DNA of 10,508 bases, taken from positions 8,762-19,269 of the forward strand of contig DBYW01000058.1 in the NCBI GenBank assembly GCA_002311645.1. The letters run 5' to 3'. The DNA is from Bacteroidales bacterium UBA1176 (GTDB lineage Bacteria; Bacteroidota; Bacteroidia; Bacteroidales; WCHB1-69). Positions 1 through 5,451 of the stretch are shown in pieces. The position numbers and the translations under genes are program-made. Under the pieces are notes generated by a model. It was not told the origin of the DNA. It was given only the letters and a program-made list of their open reading frames with translations, and searched no databases. Position 1 is the first letter of the stretch; each line of letters begins with the position of its first letter.

Positions 1-821
1 GTGCCGATGAACTTGATGGGCTTGTCCACGACCGCCTTGATGGTCAGGGCAGCACCACCGCGGGTATCGCCGTCCATCTTGGTGAGGATCACGCCGTCGA
101 AGTTGAGCTTGTCGTTAAAAGCCTTGGCCGTGTTGACGGCGTCCTGGCCGGTCATGGCATCCACCACGAAGAGGATCTCATGCGGGCTGACAGCATCCTT
201 GATGTTGCCAATCTCGTTCATCATCTCCTCGTCAACGGCCAAACGGCCAGCCGTATCGATGATCACCACGTCGTAGCCATACTCCTTGGCGTGCGCCACG
301 CCGTTCTTGGCGATCTTGACGGGCTCTTTGCTGCCCTCTTCGGTATAGACGGGCACGCCGATTTGTTCGCCCAGCACCTTGAGCTGGTCGATGGCGGCGG
401 GACGATAGACGTCGCCGGCCACGAGCAACGGCTTCTTGCCGCGCTTGGTCTTCAGCAAGTTGGCGAGCTTGGCCGCGTGGGTGGTCTTACCGGAACCTTG
501 CAAACCCGACATCAGGATGATGGCCGGATTGGCCTTGAGATTGATGTCGATGGCGTCGCGACCCATCAGGTTGATGAGCTCGTCGTACGTAACCTTGACC
601 ATCAACTGGCTGGGAGACACGGCCTTGAGGACGTTCATGCCGAGCGCCTTTTTTTTGACGCTATCGGTGAACTCCTTGGCGATTTTATAACTGACGTCGG
701 CGTCAAGAAGTGCCTTGCGCACCTCTTTCATCGTCTCGGCCACGTTGATTTCCGTGATGAATCCCTGGCCTTTGATGATTTTGAACGCTCGTTCTAATCT
801 GTCGGATAAATTCTCAAACAT
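1..821 (-). CDS. ffh: Signal recognition particle GTPase Ffh (N-terminal 273 codons, cut by window edge)
   Basis: Ffh binds the 4.5S RNA and signal sequences emerging from the ribosome and, with FtsY, delivers nascent membrane proteins to the translocon. The minus-strand reading from the ATG at 819-821 opens MFENLSDRLERAFK and contains the helical N domain (about residues 1-95), then the G domain with P-loop GLQGSGKTT (106-114), DVYRPAAIDQL (137-147), the G3 motif DTAGR (189-193) and the G4 motif TKMDGD (247-252). These are diagnostic of SRP-type GTPases. The N domain begins with the Ffh-like sequence rather than the longer acidic N terminus of FtsY, which decides between the two. Family members are about 440-450 aa, so the end of the G domain and the methionine-rich M domain lie to the left of the window. 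The gene is divergent from the lipoprotein gene at 973. No defect is visible. Confidence 0.96.
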   Translation of the reverse strand, partial: MFENLSDRLERAFKIIKGQGFITEINVAETMKEVRKALLDADVSYKIAKEFTDSVKKKALGMNVLKAVSPSQLMVKVTYDELINLMGRDAIDINLKANPAIILMSGLQGSGKTTHAAKLANLLKTKRGKKPLLVAGDVYRPAAIDQLKVLGEQIGVPVYTEEGSKEPVKIAKNGVAHAKEYGYDVVIIDTAGRLAVDEEMMNEIGNIKDAVSPHEILFVVDAMTGQDAVNTAKAFNDKLNFDGVILTKMDGDTRGGAALTIKAVVDKPIKFIG

Positions 822-873
822 GTTTCAAACTTTCAATTTTCTACGTATAAATACTGCACATAATTTGCGGCGG

Positions 874-903
874 CAAAGATACGATTTTTTGGGCAACAGA
901 CAA
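874..903 (-). promoter_or_regulatory. Bacteroidota-type promoter for ffh
   Basis: On the minus strand a -7 box TATCTTTG (plus coordinates 874-881) is preceded, after 19 bases, by a TTG (901-903) fitting the -33 element used by the Bacteroidota primary sigma factor. The -7 box ends about 52 bases before the ffh ATG, a normal leader length. Assigned by motif and position only. Confidence 0.7.
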
Positions 904-938
904 TATGCCCTCAGCCTCTGTTGATCTCAAAAAAAATG

Positions 939-946
939 TACTTTTG
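939..946 (+). promoter_or_regulatory. Promoter -7 box for the lipoprotein gene
   Basis: TACTTTTG matches TAnnTTTG and lies 26 bases before the ATG at 973. A TTG at 921-923 is closer than the usual 19-21 base spacing, so the -33 element is uncertain. It lies back to back with the ffh promoter within a 151-bp divergent intergenic region. Confidence 0.55.
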
Positions 947-972
947 CAGCATAATCCTAAAACTCTGAGATA

Positions 973-1851
973 ATGAAAAAGAATATTCTCTTATGTCTTG
1001 GCTTGGCTGTGATCGCCTTGTTCTCATCATGCAAAAAAAATCCAGATGGAATATTCAATCCCTCCAAAAAGATCCAGAAAATATACAACGTAAAGGATGG
1101 CACGCGTGTTCTTTCCGAAGTGTGGAGCTGGAAAGGAGACCTGCTCATGTCCATAGAGGAGTGTAGCGGAACGACCCCCTTCACCACTACGTTTTCCTAT
1201 GACAACTCGAATCGTCTGGTATCCATGGACAATGTCGATTCACATAGCGAATGCTTATATGATGGCAACAAAATCCAGAAGATTGTGGTTACTTCATACG
1301 GCATCGAAGTGGGCTCTTACGAGTTCCAGCACAAAGGGAACAAAATCAGTCAGATAAAAATGAGCTTTGACCTCGGGTGGGATGATATCGACTGGAAAAA
1401 GGCAGCCATCATCAACCCGCTGCGTTTCCTGATCCCGGAGATTTACCAGACGATGGAATCTGTTTTGGAGGATTGTTCCAAGGATGCCAAAGGTGAAGAG
1501 ATCACCATGAATCTGAACTGGAGCGGTAACAATGTGAAGACCATCGAGGTGAGCTATCTCGGTTTCTTCGGGACGATAACCGAAACGGTGAAACTCACCT
1601 ACGATTCCCAGAACAACCCGACGTACGGCTCGCTCGCCCAGCTGAGCACCGATGCGGTGGCCAACCTCTTCGTGAACAAAAACAACCCTCTGACCATCAC
1701 CACACAAATAAACGGATTTGCGTACGACAAACAGACATTCACTTACGAATACGCCGACAATTATCCGGTAAAGGTGACTTGTGAAGATGTTGAAAATCCG
1801 GGTACTTCTTATGCGGAAACATCCGTTTCCACGAAGATTTACGAATATTGA
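973..1851 (+). CDS. Putative lipoprotein with YD-like beta-repeat pattern, function unknown
   Basis: The 292-aa product begins with a short lipoprotein signal: MKKN, a hydrophobic stretch LLCLGLAVIALF, then the lipobox FSSC with the acylated cysteine at residue 20. It is therefore expected to be exported, cut and anchored in a membrane. The mature part is rich in alternating strands with short repeated phrases such as FSYDNSNRLVSMD, YDGNKIQKI, KGNKISQIKM, KLTYDSQNNPTYG and FTYEYADNYPVKV. This pattern is seen in Bacteroidota DUF4595-type and YD-repeat-like lipoproteins; that family name is a guess from the pattern, not a search result. The residues after the cysteine are KKNPDG, with no clear acidic surface-export signal. 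The start is fixed by the signal peptide and the promoter 26 bases upstream. A run of eight A directly after the cysteine codon (1033-1040) could allow slippage. No partner gene is evident. Confidence 0.8.
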   Translation: MKKNILLCLGLAVIALFSSCKKNPDGIFNPSKKIQKIYNVKDGTRVLSEVWSWKGDLLMSIEECSGTTPFTTTFSYDNSNRLVSMDNVDSHSECLYDGNKIQKIVVTSYGIEVGSYEFQHKGNKISQIKMSFDLGWDDIDWKKAAIINPLRFLIPEIYQTMESVLEDCSKDAKGEEITMNLNWSGNNVKTIEVSYLGFFGTITETVKLTYDSQNNPTYGSLAQLSTDAVANLFVNKNNPLTITTQINGFAYDKQTFTYEYADNYPVKVTCEDVENPGTSYAETSVSTKIYEY

Positions 1852-1914
1852 TTTCGCGTTTCGCTCGGGGATGGCAGCGGGAAGGAAAAGAATCATCCTC
1901 ATCGGCGGGCTAAT

Positions 1915-1942
1915 GTAGAGACGCGCCATGGCGCGTCTCTAC
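1915..1942. repeat. Perfect 28-bp palindrome between convergent genes
   Basis: Two 13-base arms, GTAGAGACGCGCC and its exact reverse complement, surround the central AT. It begins 63 bases after the lipoprotein stop and ends three bases before the last codon of the convergent WYL gene. In RNA from either strand it would fold into a strong hairpin, so it may end transcription from both sides, although no clear T-run follows. GTAGAGACGCG-type palindromes also occur as dispersed repeats in other bacteria, so it could equally be a mobile palindromic repeat. Only one copy is seen in this window. Confidence 0.75.
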
Positions 1943-1945
1943 GTT

Positions 1946-2863
1946 CTATTTCCCGTTCCGTTTTGCTATGGTTTTCCCAATCCGCGCCATCTCTGCACGC
2001 AACTCCTTGGGGGTCAATACTTCGGTGGTCTCGCGCAAGGTTAACAGCTCCTGGACGAAATCGAAGGTGGGGCGGAGAAAGTAGGTGAACACGGAGTACT
2101 CCTCCGTGCGCTCGGTCTCCTTCTGCGACGGATGCAAAGGCAGCGAGCGCAAGTACTTTGACTGGAAGGCATCCACCTTCAGTTTGATGGTTTGCGGGGT
2201 TTTGTCGCCGACAATGATGCCGAAGCAGGAACTGAAAAAGGACTCCGCGTCAAAGTCGGCGGGCAGCGTAAAGCTCTCGAATTCAATGTCAATGTCCAAT
2301 ATCCTGTCCAGTGCATATACCTTCAGCGGACTGTCGCCATACTTGCCCAACAGGTACCACCGCCGTTTGAACACCTTCAGGGCGTAAGGTTCCACGTGAT
2401 AGAGGTTGGAGATGTGATCGTCCTCTACCCAATAAGGCTTGTAGCTGAATGTCAGCATCTTGTTGTCGCGCATAGCCTCCAGGATGGTGGGCAGCAACTC
2501 GCGGCCGGAGGGGTTTTCTTCCAGGAGGATACGGTCCTTCAGCTGGCTGCTCTCCTCCAGTTGGTTGTTGAGCGAGAGCGCGTCCAGTAGCCACCCTTTG
2601 AAGCCGGAGCAGTCCTTGAGCTCGCGGCTGTTGGCTATATAGTAGGAATTGGTGTTTTTGTTGCAGGCGATTTCGATGCCGAACAGTTCGCGTATCGCCG
2701 TCACGTGGTTGTGGAACGAGCGTTTCGGGTACTGGATGCCACCGGAAAGCAGGTCGTTCCGTTCCCATTTGCTGCGGATGTCTTTGAATGTGATTCCGGT
2801 GGATCCCGCTTGGTTCACCGTGTCTATCAGCCAGATATACTTCCTGATGAGTTCTTTAGTCAT
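1946..2863 (-). CDS. WYL-domain transcriptional regulator (HTH-WYL-WCX)
   Basis: A 305-aa protein with the usual three-part architecture of WYL regulators. An N-terminal winged-helix-like region (about residues 1-75; MTKELIRKYIWLIDTV, later SFHNHVTAIRELFGIEI) would bind DNA. A WYL domain (about 125-195) contains LTFSYKPYW and the naming motif in RRWYLLGKY (W169, Y170, L171). A C-terminal WCX-like segment follows (about 223-290; TIKLKVDAFQSKYLRSLPLH). WYL domains bind nucleic acids or nucleotide ligands, and such proteins often repress defence and stress loci. The ATG at 2861-2863 gives a full-length protein and lies 30 bases from a strong promoter. It is divergent from the DnaB-like gene at 3080; half-site repeats in the shared control region suggest it controls that gene and itself. 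The target and ligand are unknown. Confidence 0.88.
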   Translation of the reverse strand: MTKELIRKYIWLIDTVNQAGSTGITFKDIRSKWERNDLLSGGIQYPKRSFHNHVTAIRELFGIEIACNKNTNSYYIANSRELKDCSGFKGWLLDALSLNNQLEESSQLKDRILLEENPSGRELLPTILEAMRDNKMLTFSYKPYWVEDDHISNLYHVEPYALKVFKRRWYLLGKYGDSPLKVYALDRILDIDIEFESFTLPADFDAESFFSSCFGIIVGDKTPQTIKLKVDAFQSKYLRSLPLHPSQKETERTEEYSVFTYFLRPTFDFVQELLTLRETTEVLTPKELRAEMARIGKTIAKRNGK

Positions 2864-2890
2864 AACTGCAGGTTTTTAAAAAAATCGACG

Positions 2891-2914
2891 CGGCAAAGAT
2901 AAGCAATAGGTGTG
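2891..2914 (-). promoter_or_regulatory. Promoter of the WYL regulator gene, extended type
   Basis: Read on the minus strand this is CACACC, seven bases, then TATCTTTGCCG; the -7 box TATCTTTG occupies 2894-2901 and lies 30 bases before the ATG. No TTG is found at the usual -33 spacing. The expected -33 position falls on the first GCACA half-site (2925-2929), so a repressor bound there would block this promoter. Confidence 0.65.
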
Positions 2915-2922
2915 AAATTTTA

Positions 2923-2987
2923 TGGCACAGTCTGGGATGGTTGTGCCAATTTTCAGCACAACAAAAACTGTGCAATGAAACGGCACA
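2923..2987. promoter_or_regulatory. Array of five alternating GCACA/TGTGC half-sites (candidate operator)
   Basis: GCACA occurs at 2925-2929, 2956-2960 and 2983-2987, and its reverse complement TGTGC at 2942-2946 and 2969-2973, strictly alternating in orientation. Centres are 17, 14, 13 and 14 bases apart. The first pair extends to TGGCACA (2923-2929) and TGTGCCA (2942-2948), a perfect 7-bp inverted repeat with a 12-base spacer. The array lies between the two facing promoters and touches both. Binding by the adjacent WYL regulator is an inference from position. The last half-site overlaps a CACACC element shared with other promoters here, so it may be promoter rather than operator. Confidence 0.5.
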
Positions 2988-3007
2988 CCAGTACGCTATC
3001 TTTGCCG
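2984..3007 (+). promoter_or_regulatory. Promoter of the DnaB-like gene, extended type
   Basis: CACACC (2984-2989), seven bases, TATCTTTG (2997-3004) and CCG match the same element facing the other way at 2891-2914. It would give a leader of roughly 65-70 bases before the ATG at 3080. Confidence 0.6.
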
Positions 3008-3053
3008 TTGTGTCTGCGAGTAGCAAAATTCCCTTCCACTCGTTGGCATACAC

Positions 3054-3061
3054 TATTTTTG
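3054..3061 (+). promoter_or_regulatory. Possible second -7 box close to the DnaB-like start
   Basis: TATTTTTG fits TAnnTTTG, but it ends only 18 bases before the ATG at 3080 and no -33 TTG lies at the right distance. If used, the leader would be about a dozen bases. Confidence 0.3.
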
Positions 3062-3079
3062 CAAAAAAAATTCAAGAGT

Positions 3080-4435
3080 ATGACAATAGAAAAGAACCAA
3101 CGCACCCTGGCCCAACTGTCCGCCCTTTACCGGCCCGGCACGCTCAACCTCATCGGCGGACGGCCCGGAATCGGCAAGACCACTATGGCCTTCCATCTTG
3201 CGACGGAAGCGCATCTGCCCACCGTCTATTTCTCCCTCAAAATGAAAAGCGAGCAACTGTTGCTGCACTACGCGACCGGGAAAGGCCCTGAATGGATACA
3301 CATTGACGACACGGAGCCTATGACTGAGGACACGATTCGCTCGAAAGTGCGCCAGCTGCAAGAAACCCGGAAAATCCGCTGGGTGATTATCGACTACCTG
3401 GAACTGATGACCTCCTCGCAACCGTTCACGAACCGTGGGGAGGAAATGGCCCATATCATCCAAGAGTTGAAGAAGATGGCTGGAGAGTTTCAGGTGGCTG
3501 TCATCGTACTTACGCAGCTGATGCGCACGGTGATGATGCACGACGACTATCGCCCCATCCTGCAAGACGTGCACGATTGGGAGCGCATCGGACAATGGGT
3601 GGATGACGTGCGCCTGCTCCACCGCGACGAGTACTACCATATTGTCGGAGGCAAAAAGAATCTGTTGGAGGTGCTGGCCACCGAGTGCGGGCAGAGTGGC
3701 GTCCCTGACCTGCAGCTGAAGTATCTGAATTGGGACGCTTCGCTGACACTGAAACAGAACATACAGGGGATATCGGGCACGGACAAACTCCGCACGATGC
3801 TTGCCACTACCGAGGGCGAAATCCTCCGTCTGGCCAAGCCCTTTGACGGCGACCTGGACTGGAAAACGTACACAGGGAAGATGCTCGACTGGATGTTAGA
3901 AGAGCGTGCCTGCATCCTCAACCGGATGTTCGAGCTGCACTGCACCGAGGCCGAGGTGCGACGCTTCGAGCACGTGAACGAGGCGCTGCTGAAGATGATG
4001 AACCGCTTCCACGAAGAGCAGCAACAGCTTCAGAAACAGTTGGATATGCTTCCCGACATAGGCGAGCACGGTGCCAACCGCTTATATCTGATCGGGGAAA
4101 TCAACTATTGTCACGACTACGAGGACACGAAGATCTTCCCGATGGAGGAGGATGCGTTTTACGGGTCGCACTGGAACGAGATGCTGTGGACGGTTTCGTC
4201 ACTCTCGCGGATGGACGCGCACACCATCCACGGCGGCGAGTCCAACCACCTTGACGACGGCCAGACCTGGGCGGAGGGCCCGCTGTGCATCCCGCAGTTC
4301 GGGCATATCTGCGTCTGCTACCTCGCACACGCCCTCTGCACGCACCTGCGCTACAGCATCCCCGACCTTCTTCGGATGACCACCTACATCTGCGAGCGCT
4401 CGATGTGGGAGATGTCGGAGGGGACGGTAGATTAG
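3080..4435 (+). CDS. DnaB-like RecA-fold ATPase with unassigned C-terminal domain
   Basis: The ATG at 3080 gives 451 aa (MTIEKNQRTL...). The same frame is open back to an ATG at 2912, but that stretch covers the promoters and half-site array and reads as non-coding, so the later start is chosen. Residues about 15-225 resemble the C-terminal helicase domain of DnaB: RPGTLNLIGGRPGIGKTT with Walker A GGRPGIGKT (26-34), TVYFSLKMKSEQL (48-60, matching the family's YFSLEM segment), Walker B WVIIDYLEL (101-109) and VIVLTQLMR (141-149). The DnaB N-terminal primase-interaction domain is absent, so this is unlikely to be the cell's replicative helicase. Residues 290-325 look helical, possibly coiled coil. 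Residues 330-451 form a Trp/His/Cys-rich domain (NEMLWTVSSLSRMD, CTHLRYSIPDLLRM) that I do not recognise. It is divergent from, and probably regulated by, the WYL gene. ATPase activity is likely; substrate and role are unknown. Confidence 0.82.
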   Translation: MTIEKNQRTLAQLSALYRPGTLNLIGGRPGIGKTTMAFHLATEAHLPTVYFSLKMKSEQLLLHYATGKGPEWIHIDDTEPMTEDTIRSKVRQLQETRKIRWVIIDYLELMTSSQPFTNRGEEMAHIIQELKKMAGEFQVAVIVLTQLMRTVMMHDDYRPILQDVHDWERIGQWVDDVRLLHRDEYYHIVGGKKNLLEVLATECGQSGVPDLQLKYLNWDASLTLKQNIQGISGTDKLRTMLATTEGEILRLAKPFDGDLDWKTYTGKMLDWMLEERACILNRMFELHCTEAEVRRFEHVNEALLKMMNRFHEEQQQLQKQLDMLPDIGEHGANRLYLIGEINYCHDYEDTKIFPMEEDAFYGSHWNEMLWTVSSLSRMDAHTIHGGESNHLDDGQTWAEGPLCIPQFGHICVCYLAHALCTHLRYSIPDLLRMTTYICERSMWEMSEGTVD

Positions 4436-4491
4436 TGTGTTTTACTGATAGGGGAGGGGATTTCGCTCGAGGCTGTCGCGATGATGGAAAA

Positions 4492-4523
4492 TTGGGCAGT
4501 AAAAGAGAAATATTGTAATTTTG
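4492..4523 (+). promoter_or_regulatory. Promoter for the ADP-ribosylglycohydrolase gene
   Basis: TTG at 4492-4494 and TAATTTTG at 4516-4523 are 21 bases apart, fitting the Bacteroidota -33/-7 pattern; the -7 box ends 47 bases before the ATG. The gene is therefore probably transcribed on its own rather than only by readthrough from the DnaB-like gene. Confidence 0.65.
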
Positions 4524-4570
4524 CACCTCAGATTCATTTTAAAGATTAAAACAACTAAAAGTAATACACT

Positions 4571-5380
4571 ATGTTAGGAGCAATAATAGGAGACACCGTC
4601 GGATCGATATACGAATTCGACAACATCAAAACCACCGATTTCCCTCTGTTTTCGGAGAGAAGTGAATTCACTGATGATTCCATTATGAGTTTCGCGGTGG
4701 CCGATTGGCTGTTGCGCGACGAGTACCACACCCACAAGGAGCTGGAGGCCTCGATGGTGCGTTTTGCATACGATTATCCCAACCCGATTGGCGGCTACGG
4801 CGGGTCGTTCTACCGGTGGCTGTTCAGCGGGCGCGAGCGCGTGCCCTACAACTCGTGGGGCAACGGTTCGGCGATGCGGGTGAGTGCCGTGGGTTGGGCT
4901 TTTGAGACGTTGGAGGAGACCTTGCGGGTGGCGGAGATCTCGGCCGCCATCACCCACAACCACCCGGAGGGCATCAAGGGGGCGCAGGCCGTGGCCGCCG
5001 CCATCTTCTTAGGCAGGACCGGCAAGACCAAAGCGGAGATCAAGGAGTACGTGGAAACGCATTTCGGCTACGACCTGAGCCGCACCTGCGAGGAGATCCG
5101 TCCTGGGTACACGTTTCAGGAGAGTTGTCAGGGCACGGTGCCGGAGGCCATCATCGCCTTCCTCGACAGCACGGATTTCGAGAGTGCCATCCGTCTGGCC
5201 GTCTCGCTCGGCGGCGACAGCGACACCCTCGCCTGCATCACCGGCGGCATCGCCGAGGCGTACTACAAGGAGATCCCCGAAGAGATCGTAAAGGAGATGT
5301 GGTCCCGCCTGCCGGAGACCTTACGGGAGATTTTGCGGGAGATGAGGGTAAGGTTCGGGGGGACGTTGGGGGATTTGTAA
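4571..5380 (+). CDS. ADP-ribosylglycohydrolase family protein (DraG/ARH fold)
   Basis: Enzymes of this family remove ADP-ribose from proteins, nucleic acids or small molecules, using two metal ions (usually Mg or Mn) held by acidic residues. The 269-aa protein has the expected motifs in order: LGAIIGDTVGSIYEF (2-15), the metal-binding TDDS (34-37), GNGSAMR (97-103), HNHPEGIKGA (129-138), and the second metal-binding motif GGDSDT (214-219) followed by CITGGIAEAYY. The length is normal for a single-domain member and all expected metal ligands appear present, so it is probably active. No signal peptide is seen, so it should be cytoplasmic. The start is set by the immediate MLGAIIGD motif. No ADP-ribosyltransferase is visible in the window to act as its counterpart. 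The substrate cannot be told from sequence. Confidence 0.93.
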   Translation: MLGAIIGDTVGSIYEFDNIKTTDFPLFSERSEFTDDSIMSFAVADWLLRDEYHTHKELEASMVRFAYDYPNPIGGYGGSFYRWLFSGRERVPYNSWGNGSAMRVSAVGWAFETLEETLRVAEISAAITHNHPEGIKGAQAVAAAIFLGRTGKTKAEIKEYVETHFGYDLSRTCEEIRPGYTFQESCQGTVPEAIIAFLDSTDFESAIRLAVSLGGDSDTLACITGGIAEAYYKEIPEEIVKEMWSRLPETLREILREMRVRFGGTLGDL

Positions 5381-5409
5381 GAAGGAGGTGGAAGAAAAGG
5401 GAAAAGTTG

Positions 5410-5417
5410 TAGTTTTG
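5410..5417 (+). promoter_or_regulatory. Promoter -7 box for the DUF262 gene pair
   Basis: TAGTTTTG matches TAnnTTTG and ends 34 bases before the ATG at 5452. No convincing -33 TTG lies at 19-21 bases. It gives the DUF262 pair its own start of transcription within the 71-bp gap after the ADP-ribosylglycohydrolase gene. Confidence 0.5.
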
Positions 5418-5451
5418 CGGCGGAGAAAAGGAAAATACAAATAGTAATGTT

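Noticed and set aside
180..797. Plus-strand 205-aa open frame across the first 800 bases
   Set aside because: It is the antisense of ffh, whose minus-strand reading shows unmistakable SRP GTPase motifs.
1294..1929. Minus-strand 211-aa open frame
   Set aside because: It overlaps the lipoprotein gene, begins inside the palindrome and shows no protein-like motif.
2289..2768. Minus-strand 159-aa open frame
   Set aside because: It is another frame of the WYL gene with low-complexity, Arg/Gln-rich sequence.
2982..2996. Possible sigma-54 promoter (GGCAC ... GC) before the DnaB-like gene
   Set aside because: The spacing between GG and GC is 11 bases instead of the required 10, and a good -7 box lies directly beside it.
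2912..3079. N-terminal extension of the DnaB-like protein from the ATG at 2912
   Set aside because: It would cover both promoters and the half-site array, and the extra 56 residues look like translated non-coding DNA.
3053..3640. Minus-strand 195-aa open frame
   Set aside because: Antisense shadow of the DnaB-like gene, whose own frame contains Walker A and B motifs.
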